Source: Brienomyrus brachyistius (taxonomy: Eukaryota; Chordata; Actinopteri; Osteoglossiformes; Mormyridae). Taken from it: DNA of 64,000 nt. Each line of letters opens with the position of its first letter. Position 1 is the first letter of the stretch. Shown in pieces: positions 48,826 through 60,399 of the stretch. The stretch lies in NCBI RefSeq assembly GCF_023856365.1, contig NC_064535.1, forward strand, positions 10,808,363-10,872,362, written 5' to 3'. Both the position numbers and the translations under genes were made by a program. The notes under the pieces were generated by a model. The model did not search any database and was not told where the DNA came from. It saw nothing but the letters and a program-made list of their open reading frames with translations.

Positions 48826-50617
48826 TAAAAACCAAACTGTGTTCACTGTGATGAGATCGCTCCTCAGTGTTTAATAAATACAATGCACTTAGAGACAGAA
48901 GAACTTCCAATAAATTAGGAACTTTAAATTGCACAAACTGTACACACACTTTACTCACTGTCCTTAATAATGCATCTTGCACTGATGTGACATGAAGCTG
49001 CAGATTTGAAACCGCAATGTAGACTCTCAGACTGAAGGGAATTTTGTAAAAATAAAGAAGTCAGTTAAACAATTCCCATTTGAAGAAGGGGGCAGCATTA
49101 ACATTTCAATAAAGATGGTAAATATTTAGGCAAACTATTGTGCAAACATTTCACCACACTTCTCTCTGGTTAACATAAAAAGAGACATTGAGTTATACAC
49201 TCAGTGACAATCAGTGTTCAGTTGCAATCAGCCATTAATGCTGCATACTGTCAAAATGTTAAGGACAAAATGAAAATGAGTTACACTTTAGCCATATATT
49301 TAAACAATAGTAACCTGAGAGGAATCTCTGCCGGCACATTATTGGTCAGAACAAAATGATTATGTAGGTCATCTAGCAGCAGGTAGCATTGATGGTTTTG
49401 TTATATATAAAACATGATTTTTAAAACGACCATGAATGCATACAATTGACATGTGCTATACTGTATGTGGTAAGATGATTCTATTTTACAGACCAAAGAC
49501 ACTTTTTCCTTAGATATATTATCTAACAGGTCTACTAATTTTATTCAATTTGGTGAATTAACTGTTTTCTTGTCATTGGATGTCATTTTCAACTGATCAA
49601 TCACATTCAGCTTTTAATAAGATTGTAGTATAAATGCAGTGATTTTATGTTATGTAATATATAAGTATGTATATATATGTGTGTGTGTGTGTGTATGTGT
49701 GTGTGTATATATATGTGTATAGTAAGTATATATATCAAGTACCTTTACAACCAGTTCAGACACTATGTCCATTCTATCTCTGACAATATTGATGCAGCGG
49801 ACAAAATTATAATCTGCAAAGCATATAATCCTTCAGCTTCATTCATTTCAATAAGCAATGTGTAATTTCTTATACGAAAGTCAAAAAGTAAGCGGATGCG
49901 TTTACATATTAAGTGTTGAAAATATTACATGACTGTCACTCTACTGGCAATAAATGTAACTGGAATAATATGAAAATACTCCTTGTTTAAACAGTTTCCG
50001 ACAGGACTGACTCATTCTTCAAAGCTGATATGCAGATCGTTATGACCAGACACTACAGAATTTATCTGAAAATAAAACAGAAGTATCCTGACACGTCCAG
50101 TGACATCATACAATGAGTTTCATCTTATTAATATGATGACACTGTTTATGGAACACTGTATGACAAGTTAATGCTACTTTATTGCTATGAATAGTATTAT
50201 CGCCACTTAATACCATAACATATCAATCACAGCAATGTAACACAAAGATACAGTCCATGGAGTGCAAAACAAACACTGAGTCAAATAAAAGGACATTATA
50301 AAAAGAAAGCAGACCTTTTCAGGGACTACAGTCGGCTGCTGCTGATAAGTATTTAAAAAAAAGCCAGAGAGCAAAAAGATCTGCAGTATTTTTATGTAAG
50401 AATCACCCATTTGGGAACATAAGGAACAGTTAACATTTAATAGTCAACAACCACTTCTACGTTTGGGCTACTACAACATACACCATTTGTTTTTGTGAAA
50501 TACATGTGGAGGCCTGTTTTTAGATATGTAACATATAGGCATATGCATGGAGCGCTACATTATACATGCATTCTTTCTTTAGAATGGATAATTGTGACTA
50601 GATATCAAGAGTTTACA
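48826..50617. other. AT-rich spacer with (TG)n
   Basis: A compound TATG/TG tract at 49664-49730. No gene seen; the short plus-strand frame through the tract is a repeat artefact. Confidence 0.45.
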
Positions 50618-50775
50618 TTGCAAAAACCCCTTACCCAACCCTAACCTTTAACCATAAATAACAAAACAAAAGTTTTGGAACTTTTAGTTATTTTTTTTTT
50701 TTTTTTTTATGTGGTGACCGAAAAAAGGACCCCACGAGGTGAACATAATAGTTTTCTTTTGTAATATATACACAC
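50618..50775 (+). repeat. CA-anchored interspersed repeat, copy E (partial)
   Basis: Partial copy: 'cccttacccaaccctaacc', an 'aaccataaataacaaaacaa' segment, a long T run (about 50691-50708) and 'ggaccccacgaggtgaac', followed by a short ATACACACATAT stretch. The first third and the terminal block are missing. Confidence 0.6.
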
Positions 50776-51240
50776 ATATATGTAGGTAGCCTGAAAGCTA
50801 TAATGGATATACAGTATATCTAGCTATCCATGAAACCAGTGAAAAACACCCCTTTAAATGAACAATAACAGATGAATTGGAATGCTGCTGGAAAACCTGT
50901 TTTACAAATATAATTACAGTGACGTCCCTGGGTACTCGCCTGCTTACCTTTCACCCTTTACTCTTTGTGATCCACATAAAATAAGGGCAGAACTCCTATC
51001 TAGAGTATGCATAAATATTCAGGAAAAGGATCACAAAGGCTTACAAGATTGTGTCCGATTTGGCTGTTAAGTCAGCAGCTAAAGGCTAGAGGATACAATA
51101 GCATATGGAGCAGAACTGAAGCAAGGTAGCACTGTCCTTGTCAGGAATATGAATTAAACAGAGTGGCCAAGGAAGGTATTATTGGTAAAATTTCAAATGG
51201 GAAGAAAATGCAAAGACTGTCCGGTTTTTTTGATGAAATA
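50776..51240. other. Spacer
   Basis: No gene or repeat recognised. Confidence 0.4.
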
Positions 51241-51499
51241 TAATGGTGCACTGTATGGCCCTTTGGGTTAGGATTCTGTGCCCGTGACTGCAAGGTTGCT
51301 GGGTCAAATCTCATGGTTAGCAGAGTGATTTCATCACCGGGCCCTTGAGCAAGGCCCGTATCCCTAAGTGTTCTTGGGACACTGGATGACCCTGATCTCT
51401 GATCCTCATCTGTCTCTCACTATAGCATAGGATCCAATACAGGGTTGCAGGTGAATCTGGAGCAGGCATGAGGAAGATCTGACATGGGAGGCAAGTCCA
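51241..51499 (+). mobile_element. tRNA-derived SINE
   Basis: An A-box-like TGGCCCTTTGGG lies at 51256-51267 and a B-box-like GGGTCAAATCT at 51301-51311. They are followed by the typical fish SINE body 'gatttcatcaccgggccc', 'ttgagcaaggcccgtatcc' and 'cacactgg'-like sequence to about 51390. The downstream part 51420-51480 probably belongs to the L2-related body. Diverged from any active sequence. Confidence 0.7.
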
Positions 51500-51745
51500 T
51501 ACACATACACGCACACACACACGTTTGTCTTCATAGCTATGTAGGGACCATCCATTCATTTCTATGGGGAAAACTCTAATCTCAGCAATGACAACCTTAA
51601 CCCCCGCCCCAGCAAAGACGTTTGAGATTTTTAGTTTTTCGATTGCAGTCACAGATTTTTATATTAAAAGAAAGGTCCCCACAACATCAAGATAACAGGT
51701 TCTTATCACATTGTGGGAACATTTGGTCATCACAATGCAATATAT
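51500..51745 (+). repeat. CA-anchored interspersed repeat, copy D
   Basis: A CA-rich stretch at 51500-51521 leads into the body: 'tctatggggaaaactctaat' at about 51562, a shortened CCTTAACC block, 'gtttttcgattgcagtcaca', 'aaaggtccccacaac' and 'cacattgtgggaacatttgg'. Internal deletions relative to the copy at 2067 are evident. Confidence 0.7.
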
Positions 51746-52075
51746 GCATAACACACATAGACTGCGGTAGGATCGAACCCTGGAAGTGTTCTACAAATGT
51801 GCTACCTACTGAGCTTTTTATTCAGGTTGTCCAGAAAATACTTAAAATAAAATTGTTTAGGTTGGTCATGTGAATTGGTGACTTTAAGTTGCTCATGGTA
51901 TTCGACACATCCAGTGATAAACCAGCATACTCTCCAGGGTTTTTCCTCCCATTGTGCCCTGTGCTTTATGGGATCAGCATCCATGCACTGGAACCATGCA
52001 CTGGAACCACGCACTGGAACCACACACTGGATCCATGCACTGGAAGAGTGTCCGGAAGATGGATAGAACTGTATG
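51746..52075. mobile_element. L2-type 3' pieces with a 13-bp tandem insert
   Basis: 51761-51815 ('ggtaggatcgaaccctgg', 'gctacctactgagc') reads as a reverse-orientation piece. 51878-51975 ('gaattggtgactttaag', 'ctccagggtttttcctccc', 'ttgtgccctgtgctt') reads forward, and a GGATGGATAG end lies near 52060. The tandem at 51982-52046 separates the forward piece from its tail. Confidence 0.5.
51982..52046 (+). repeat. Five tandem copies of a 13-bp unit
   Basis: The unit is CATGCACTGGAAC. Copies start at 51982, 51995, 52008, 52021 and 52034, with one to three substitutions in the last three. Confidence 0.9.
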
Positions 52076-52386
52076 GGATATGCAACTTATGCTACTTGCT
52101 AATGTTTGGTTTCAAGCATATGAGTTTCATTTGAGTGTCCAGCAGGGTTGCTTGGTGTAAGTGTTTTAGTTGAAAAAAAGCACTAGTTGCACTTAGGAAC
52201 ACCTGCTATCACAGAAAGTTATCAAGTTACATTTTTTTATACGACCCCCACTTTCTGGGATAGGCTGAGTGGCTAATGAAATGGATGGATTTGGAAAAGT
52301 TGACTTTAATAGTAGTTGTGTTTTTTTTTTTTGGAAATACATATATTTCTTAGGTTTTCCACCTTGTGAAAATCCTACATCAGTAC
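52076..52386. other. Spacer with an L2-tail fragment
   Basis: 'Ctttctgggataggctgag' and 'gaaatggatggatttgg' at 52250-52293 are the end of another forward L2-type tail. A T run lies at 52321-52332. Nothing else recognised. Confidence 0.45.
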
Positions 52387-52560
52387 TTTAAAGGACTCAG
52401 GTTTCCCAACCTGGTCCTCAGGGACCCACACACAGTACCACATTTTTGCTTCCTCCCAGCTCCGTGCCAGACAGTCTAAATTTTTTCTTCCTGCCAGAGA
52501 GCAAAAGCATGGACTGTCTACGGGTCCCAAGGACCAAGTTGGGAAGCAGTGATTTAAAGG
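52387..52560. mobile_element. Second hAT-type MITE, diverged ends
   Basis: The left end TTTCCCAACCTGGTCCTCAG (52402-52421) and the right-end complement TTCCCAACTTGGTCCTTGGG match with a few differences. TTTAAAGG occurs at 52387-52394 and 52553-52560, giving an 8-bp duplication and an element of 158 bp. The terminal bases do not align perfectly (ACTCAG against TCACTG), so it is older than the MITE at 10127. Confidence 0.75.
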
Positions 52561-54479
52561 GTCAAAATGAATATATTCATACAGGCCTTGAAGGTCAGTT
52601 ATGCTGGGGTACGTTGAATACCCCTAAACCTGGAAGGTCTTTCCCAGAGAGACAGAGGTTTAAAGGTTAAGTATATGTATTGCAAGTAAAAATTTGGCAG
52701 AATGGGTGACACTACTATTACTGTATATATCAAATAGTAACATTCACAAATGAAACCCCTTTATGAAAAATGGATATGAAACTGTTACAGTCTGGCGGTG
52801 GTTTGTGTGACTCAATAATGGTGCACGATATGCCCTCACCTGTAGTTCATTCTGACCCAAACTTTACATTTGCAGTTCTCCTGGACCTCCTTCTCCTCTC
52901 CAAAAGGATGTGGCTTCTGTGAATTGGTATCTCTATGCGTAGCGTGTGCAGATTAAACATTCCCCGGAAGAAATGAAGACTTGTACGTCATCAGTTCGCT
53001 GCTTATTGTTGAAGACAGGGGTTTAGTTATTTGGGTGACAACTAGGTTCATCAATATATATGTTTTCATCATAGCAGGATGAGGACGGTTTTGGGGTCTA
53101 AGGAGAAAGTTGTGGTGGGGGGAGGGAATCATTTGTCAGTATATTAAAATACTTGTAGAAGCTTATAAAGTAAAGTCTAAATGTTGGGTAAGCATTGTGT
53201 GTAGCTGCGGGGATCAGGAATGGAACCTGATAGTGCAATTTGAATCACATTAATCTGTGTACTAAATTGATGGCGATGAAAATAAGACTCCCCACACACA
53301 AAAAAACACTTGTTTGCAGATTAATGTCTCCTGAATACGAGTTCTTGATGGATGACCTCACATATTGGCTTTTGCTGCAGTCCAGGGAGTCCATAGGATT
53401 ATTTAAAACTGTCACTCCTGGAGTTCCTGGAGGAACGACATTATTGGAGATTTCTTACCATGCTATTTTACCCTTTTTTTCTTTTGAAAAAGATATAAAA
53501 GCACTGGTAAGTAACCTTTGGAGAAAGATGTGTGGGGGCCTCACAATGATTTGTTGTCTAGATAATTCCATGCAGCATTTATACAGAAAACAGAATTTTT
53601 GCTACCGCTGGCATTAGATTAATTGTATCTAATATTTGGAATAATTAACATAAATTACAAAATACAAAGGAGAATGTGTATTTGTGTAATTTACATGTTA
53701 GTGTTAAAATATTTGCCATAAATTATCATTTTATATTTGTAATTATATTTGTGTACATGTAATACATCATTGGCAATATATCAAAAAAACATGAAAAAGC
53801 AAATACATTATGCCTTTAAATATTCATTTTAATCTCGTTTAATATTTACTCCAGTTTTATGTAAATTTGAAACATTTGCATAATCACATTTACAACTCTA
53901 TACTTTCTTACTCAACAAAAAAGTGGATTATACTTTTAACCAAATAATTTCTAAACCTGAAACTTTCATCAAATCTCATTCCTGAAATTAAAACTTCCAT
54001 GACATTGAATGTTCTGTATGTAATTTAAGAAACCCAAAATAGTACATTCACTTTTATAAGGGTCATTTTAAAATGTGTAACTCTGGGACTTTATTAATAA
54101 CTTTGTTTTAATATTAACCTGCAGCTTATTTCCATTTGACCAAACCAAAACAAAAACATACTTCATTCTATATCGTTATACACCAACAGTATGTTTCATA
54201 AACATAATAAACAGAAACACAGTTTTTCTTTTGCCTCCTTTTCAATGAATTTTTATAACATATAATAATCAGTCTTGGAAAAAAGAACAAACAGGCCTGA
54301 ATTCACTACTGTAAACAGTTTCTTTTTTGCCTTATCACTGTTACAGACACTGCCTCAATCTTAATAGTATCGTTTTCCACTCCTGATAAGTGACAGGGGG
54401 AAAAAATGAGTTTCTAAGAGGAAAAAAATTGTAGGACACATTACTTCCATGCACTTAAGTGGGAACAGGGCAAGTAAAA
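52561..54479. other. Non-coding spacer
   Basis: A 125-codon plus-strand frame at 53240-53617 has no recognised domain and no splice context. Otherwise AT-rich with nothing recognised. Confidence 0.4.
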
Positions 54480-54760
54480 GCTTCAGCAAGATATCAGAGT
54501 GGATAAGGACGGCATAAAAGGGCCATTATGTTGCCAGGAGACTCTTTCTCCCTGCCTTGAACTTGTCAGGGGTTCAGGTGGTTCTGTGTCTCTAGCTCAG
54601 ACAGGGTCCTGGAATGTGAGATCACGGCAAATCAAGCTCAGCCTTCCACCCTCTCCCAACCTGCCACTGAACCAGCTCCATTTCACTAGGAAAACTTACC
54701 TAATAATGGACAATGAGATTTTAATTTTATCTTTTCCGTAACACTACATTAACTACCAAA
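54480..54760. promoter_or_regulatory. Candidate conserved non-coding element
   Basis: A GC-balanced, non-repetitive island with 'aaagggccattatgttgcc' and 'cttacctaataatgg' at its two ends. Open on one plus frame for 80 codons with no protein resemblance. Evidence is compositional only. Confidence 0.25.
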
Positions 54761-55363
54761 GAACTGGAAGTGCATTACCAGTCCAGAAGCTTGAATTCCC
54801 TTCAGATGTGAACTTCATATACATACTAAACCCATTATCAAATATTTTAACCAACTTTTTGTTTTGTTTGGTGAAAAGATTTCAACATACTGGTTGTATG
54901 TAATATGCATTTATTTGCTCTAAGCTAGCTTTTGTAAAACAAATAGTGATAAAAGTGACAATTACTAAGTAAATTTACTGTATAGATTTGAGAAAAGGAT
55001 ACTTAATTTTGTAAATTATTTATAAAAAAAAAATAATTCAACATATGAATATAATTCATTTATATGTACTATGTAAATTAATATCATTTCACATAAAATA
55101 ATATTACTTATATACATTACACGTCTGCCTTAGCTACCAAAAATGAAGTTATTTGAAACCTGTTTCTACTGAAGTAACTGCTTGCATGAATTTCTTAATT
55201 AAACTTTATAATATATAAATATAGCATTTTGCCGCCTCTATTAAAGTCTAAAGATTTATGACTTGGACTGAAGTTTTTTTTGCGAGCCGATGCAAATATC
55301 TATCCTAATATTCGGCGCAGCACTGAAGTTAAACTCGATGGTGAAAATATACCGACATAGAAA
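54761..55363. other. AT-rich spacer
   Basis: Nothing recognised. Confidence 0.45.
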
Positions 55364-56060
55364 GTGTGTGTGTTCGATTCCCTGGGGAATGAAGAGTTAA
55401 GCATTCTGAGTGCTGTCCTGGATCATTTTCACAGGGTGGGGAGTGGCATTCACGCACTACGGCCGACCCTACTACAGAATCCTAATGACAGCATAATTAG
55501 AAGTATCATTGTGGTAATTATTCTTTTCATCTGGAGGGAAGCCTACAGCGTGGGTGGGTGGTTGAGAAGAGGTAAGAGAGGCCCTTTCATTCAGTCAATT
55601 TCACCTGCCTCTTCCTTGCAGTCTTTGGAAGGAAAGCAGTGTATTGGGGAGAGACTTTCCATTATCATGTCAAAATCCAGGGGTTAATACCTGGTATCCA
55701 ACACAGCATGCTAAATCCACTGAGCTCATCACACTAATTAAAGAGAAACACATCCGTCCTTAGCCCTGTTCAGCCAGCAAAAAAAAAGGCAATTCATTCC
55801 ACGATATTTGGGAAGGGATAGGGAGTAGATGCTACCTGACTCGCTGCGTTTTATTAATGTGGCTGACAATGCCCTTCTTGTCAGAGGCAGGCCAGACTCA
55901 CTTGGTTGTGGTTCATCGCTCTGGGAGAGAGAGAAGCCTGTGTGACTCTCTATTGCACTCTTTCCCTCTGTCGCTCTCTGCCCATTTACCAGTCATATTC
56001 ACAGTGATAAAGTATCCCCGGCAAATCATTACAGAAAAGAAAATGAAGACGAGTACATGA
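55364..56060. promoter_or_regulatory. Candidate conserved non-coding element
   Basis: About 700 bases of GC-balanced unique-looking DNA. TGACAG (MEIS type) at 55486-55491 is followed directly by ATAATTAG at 55493-55500, and GGTAATTATTC lies near 55513. CACACTAATTAAAGAG lies near 55730. A 107-codon frame at 55364-55687 has no family resemblance. GAG|GTAAGAG (55570) and a polypyrimidine-CAG (55605-55620) resemble splice sites but would enclose only about 50 bases. An enhancer is the likelier reading. Confidence 0.35.
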
Positions 56061-56079
56061 ACGTTTCAAGCACAAAATA

Positions 56080-56235
56080 ATTATTACTTTTCATTTACTT
56101 GGCTATTCTGCAGACAGCCTTATCCTAAGTATCTTAAAGTATAATTTGTACATCTATTTAGAGCTGCGAATGAATTTGAACTGAGATTTAGTATCTTACA
56201 TGTAGAGCACACCAGTGAACTGAAGGCATGAGGTT
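56080..56235 (+). mobile_element. Degenerate SINE-like repeat
   Basis: 'Catttacttggctattctgc', 'agacagccttatcctaag' and 'gtataatttgtacatc' are diverged forms of the common fish SINE with the 'catttacttggc...cagacgcctttatcc' body. Confidence 0.5.
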
Positions 56236-56640
56236 CAATCTTTGTTGATTGAGTAGCTGTTTAAGTTCGGCGCTATGCAAAGCCATGCCCATTAATGACT
56301 GCCAGCTGTATCTGATCAACCTGAACTTACTGACAGAAAGTGTAAAGAGGCAGCTGGGCTGGTCACAAGATCAAGTGGAGAAGAGGGTTGAGCTGAAAAT
56401 GTGTTTATGGCTTTTCCTTCTCTGTTGGTCTTGTCCATGTGGCCCGCTTTCGATTAAGGATGAGGAAACAGTGTTATATAATATCAGCCCAAAACATCAT
56501 ATAAAATGTTTTTCTTTCCTTTCATTTGTCTTTAAAATTATACTATTAACTAGTGTCTCTGAGACAAAGCCCTCTTTAAAAAATAGTAGAAGTAGTTTTC
56601 AGATCCTCTCAGGGGAAGTTCTGGGAGGGGGGTAGCAGTG
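56236..56640. promoter_or_regulatory. Candidate conserved non-coding element
   Basis: Unique-looking DNA with CCCATTAATGACTGCC near 56287-56302 and CAGCTG sites near 56303 and 56352. A 128-codon frame spans it (56249-56635) without any domain I recognise. Regulatory reading favoured, weakly. Confidence 0.25.
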
Positions 56641-57259
56641 TTATGGCCCTCCCATGGTCCCCTGAAATACGTATGCTACTGGACTCTGAAATGAATGTAT
56701 TATTATTGCTACTATTATTACTTACATTCATTCACTGAAGTACTGTATTGTCTTTGACCATAACATACTTTCTACATTAAAGCTTGGAAACAACAGCAAG
56801 CAATGACCTTTCAGTCTCAATAGAATGAAATTCAAACTTCTCTAGCATGGATAGTGTATTGTTAGTATTTGGAAAAGAATTAATATTTCGACTTTTCACA
56901 TGCCAGCGTTAGAGGCCAGAAATCACGGTTCCTTCTTTTATTGTGAAACTCACTGCACATCAGTAAATCTTCGCTTTTGCTAATGTTTCTAGATCAGTCT
57001 CTGAAGATTATTTCACAAGCAAAAAATTTGCCAATGTTACTGCAGTTGTTTTGAAAAATCCCCACTGGATATGTTATGCAGTATTATGCTGCTATTTATA
57101 AAATGAACTATGAAAGTTTACAAGAGTGCTGCGTAAGTCCATGTGCGTATTTGATTTGCTTCAAATTTAATTTTACGTCAACAGTTTATTTACCAGTGTT
57201 CTACATAAATGAAATGTTAACCATAATTACGAATAAAGATGTTTAAATAAGGTTAAATT
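56641..57259. other. Spacer
   Basis: Nothing recognised. Confidence 0.4.
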
Positions 57260-57313
57260 TGGACTTGATATGGACTTGATATGCTTTGGACTTGATATGG
57301 ACTTGATATGCTT
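57260..57313 (+). repeat. Two copies of a 27-bp unit containing an 11-bp duplication
   Basis: GGACTTGATAT occurs at 57261, 57272, 57288 and 57299, giving spacings of 11, 16 and 11. This is a nested tandem in which a doubled 11-mer plus a short linker was duplicated again. Confidence 0.85.
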
Positions 57314-57369
57314 TCCATAGTTATGTTACAAATGAATATACATGTTAATATCTTACTGTACATGAATCC

Positions 57370-57462
57370 TGTGTCCTGGGGAGCGTTATAACAGACCAGG
57401 GGCTTATCCTATGCGGGATGGGGGGGGGTGAAATACACCCTGGATGGGATGCCAGTAAAATT
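57370..57462 (-). mobile_element. L2-type 3' fragment
   Basis: 'Ggggcttatcctatgcggg' and 'gaaatacaccctggatggg' match the reverse-orientation L2 3' region. A run of nine G lies at 57420-57428. Confidence 0.5.
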
Positions 57463-57889
57463 AGTCACGTTAATTTCAGTAAAAACGGAACGTAAGCAAG
57501 AAGATCTATTGTTGAAGGATACTTTTATGAACTAATGCTTAAATTTGTATGATACTCATCTTTGGAAAGCTGTTTTTCTGGGCTGTAAATTCAAAGATAT
57601 TGAGCCTAACGAATAATTAAATCCAGTTCAACATAATGAATGCTGAACACATAATCAATTATTACAGCAGCATTTACTCACCTTTCAGTTTTAGCCTTTA
57701 CTATGATTACACAGTTCATGATTACGAGTTACTGAATGACACTCTAGGGAAGACAGCAAGCACTGACACTTCTGATTTTTAAATGCCCATTTCGTACGGA
57801 AACAAACATTTTTGTGACAAAATAGATTAATCGCACTGTAATCATGTTGTGTTTTTATTATGATCACTAGTTTTCTTTTCCCTTTTTTG
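57463..57889. other. Spacer
   Basis: Nothing recognised. Confidence 0.4.
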
Positions 57890-58270
57890 TGGAGCGGGTG
57901 GTAGTGTCCAAATTTGTCTAAAGCAGAAGGCTTAGCACCTCCAGAGAGAGAGACTTTTCTTAACAACAGACTAATTACCAATTTCTTTTTTAATCATTGA
58001 AATTCTCCCTGGAAGCACATTTGTATTGGAGTAAATGATTATTTATCTGAGATTAATTTGATTAAAGACCCTTGAAATCTTGTCTCATGCAGAGTGCCTA
58101 TGGAGCTTTTCATTGTGCTTGGTAGAAAAAGCAGAAAATCTTTCGAGCCTGCCATCAACAGTAGATTAGAGAACTGTAATTAATTGGTCAATTGTATAAT
58201 AGTTCTCTTCCTTAATTAGGCTAAGTACAGAAATGGATGGCACTGCTTAATGACCTTTTTTATATGCAGG
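57890..58270. promoter_or_regulatory. Candidate conserved non-coding element dense in homeodomain cores
   Basis: The highest density of homeodomain-type cores in the window: CTAATTACCA at 57971, TTAATCATTG near 57990, GATTAATTTGATTAAAGA at 58051-58068, TAATTAATTGGTCAATTG at about 58178-58195 and CTTAATTAGG at 58211. Simple repeats and long frames are absent. This is the pattern expected of a vertebrate developmental enhancer; function is inferred. Confidence 0.4.
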
Positions 58271-59565
58271 AATGAGTGGTATTATTACTGTTCCACTTTA
58301 AAACATAACATATTCTGTTACTCCTGCTAAGAGTCACAGGAGAAGCAGAATAACAACATAAAGGAAACAGGTCTTTAATCACACTTTTTAACCACTGCAG
58401 TGTCTGGATCAGGGCTCCAAGCATTCGGTTAATATGTTTATTAGCGTTTACCACCCGAGTCAGAAACAGAGCATCTCAAACTTGGCTGCTCATCCATAAT
58501 TTTCCACACAGCGTTCCCTTTCACCACTGGATATTACACTGCACACTGCAGGAAACAGGCAACCAAGGGGGCTTGGGGCTGGATGAGCATCTCGAGGATG
58601 AGGGGGCACAAAAAGCAGCCCGGAGGACAACGGGAGAAAGGAGCAGGAAATGGGAATGGAACACAAAAAGGACTGCGACAAACCTAAAAGCAAAAAAACC
58701 AAAAAAAAACAACAGTTTCCTACTGTACAGAACTCTGGCTAATCAAGACAATGAAAAACAAGAACAAGATGCTGGCTAACGCTAATCATGCAAATCAAGG
58801 CAAAACGGTATCCAGAATTTCAAACCTGGAAAGAAGATGCCCCACACAAAACTGCAAAAATGGATGACATGAAGCTGGCAGCCCTGAGCAAAAAATGAAA
58901 ATAACAGAAATTGAAGCAAGGCCTCGCAAACCCAAAAGTTAGACTCTGAAAATAAGTGCTTCAAACTGTTATGCCCAAACAGCAATGGCTGAGCTCTGAT
59001 AAATGCTCATTGCCCACTTTAAATCGGATTCAGACAGAGTTTCCTCTGTCTCAGAGCAAGATCACACAAACCTGGCCCAGGTACCCACTTACAGTTCAGG
59101 TGTGGAATAATGTCCCATGCATCTTTAAGGAAACTGCAGAAACATTGGCAAAAACAAACTGTTCTTGATTTTGGTTCAACAACAGGATTGACTTAACTCC
59201 AGTCTGCAAGAAATGCTTGAAATGGTTTATATAGTATTTTAAAGATGGTTTATGATGGGTTGTATAGTAAGATAAAAAAAAGATAGGAAATTGTATCTCA
59301 GAGTTTCTAAAGCCCATATTACATCAGTCTTTTTCGATCATATAAATTAAAAACGGTGCACGATTGAAAAATACCTAAAATTGCGATACAAGTATTATTT
59401 GAAAACAAACGTATCAGGTTGAATGATATCACTGTCATCCGGAAATAAAACCATAAAAGACCACAATGCATGTTAATGTGTGCGGGCATTGCTGTTGCAT
59501 CCTAACCTACTTCACCTGAAAGGTAAAGTACTTCACTCCAGGTAAAAAGTAAAATAATAAAAAAT
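58271..59565. other. Spacer, unrecognised purine-rich patch
   Basis: 58,480-59,170 is GC-balanced and purine-rich on plus, with several short frames but no recognised protein or repeat. 59,355-59,395 ('gtgcacgattg', 'attgcgatac') faintly recalls a hAT MITE end. Confidence 0.35.
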
Positions 59566-59581
59566 AGTGTGTGCGTGTGCG

Positions 59582-59622
<41 letters not shown>
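59566..59622. repeat. (TG)n microsatellite
   Basis: A TG/GC-TG run with a few interruptions at its left end. The minus-strand His-Thr frame through it is a repeat artefact. Confidence 0.9.
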
Positions 59623-59623
<1 letters not shown>

Positions 59624-60342
59624 GTGGGAAAGGTGAGGATGAATAAGCCCCTCCATTTACCTGCAGACATAAGGTAGCGAGGAGATTACAAGCTATGGAT
59701 AGAGAGAGTATCTGGTGTGTAGAGTCACAGTAGTCTAAGCTTGCAAGACAACCAGTAATCACTCCTTATGGTTTGTTGCTTATGTTTGTTGGTCTTTTGT
59801 TTGGTTTTCCTGGGTTGGTTTTCTTAAAGATATTGTATAAAATATGTAAGGATTCATAAGGCCTTTATTTCTTCATTAACCCATCTACTATGAAAGGGTT
59901 GGCGTGGAGTCTCTTAATCTATGCTTTCAAAACAACCCAAATCATATTGGAACACTCAAGTCTTTTTTTACGGGTTGAAGAACCAGCTCCAGCTTGCCCA
60001 CATTTACACAGAATTATTCAACAGCTTAAGCTTATTATTGTTTCTCAGTGCGTTGACACCTAATAGATCTTTCATTAAAATAAGCTTGTTAAGACACAGC
60101 AAGAACCTGTGTATCACTGAAGCTCTGAAGTTCTGTTTTCATATAAACATCATTTGATTTGTCAGTTGTGATATATTTTTGCTTTCGAGAGAGGAAGCAA
60201 AATTCAAGAGAAAATTGTGTTTTTTTTTGTTTGTTTTTTTTTGCGAAAATCAGAGTCTACGTTTAAACAAATTAACAATTAACAACTTTGAACCTGGAGT
60301 AAATTTACAAGAATACTGAAATACAAGCATGTTTCATTCTTT
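59623..60342. other. Spacer
   Basis: Nothing recognised except T runs near 60221-60242. Confidence 0.4.
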
Positions 60343-60349
60343 GTTTCTT

Positions 60350-60380
<31 letters not shown>

Positions 60381-60399
60381 TTATTATTATTATTATTAT
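60343..60399. repeat. Compound (TTC)n-(TTA)n microsatellite
   Basis: TTC triplets run to about 60378 and change abruptly to TTA triplets to 60399. The (TTC)n half is a polypyrimidine tract of the GAA class that can form triplex DNA. Confidence 0.92.

Noticed and set aside
53240..53617. 125-codon plus-strand frame
   Set aside because: No recognised motif and no splice context; length is within chance for this much sequence.
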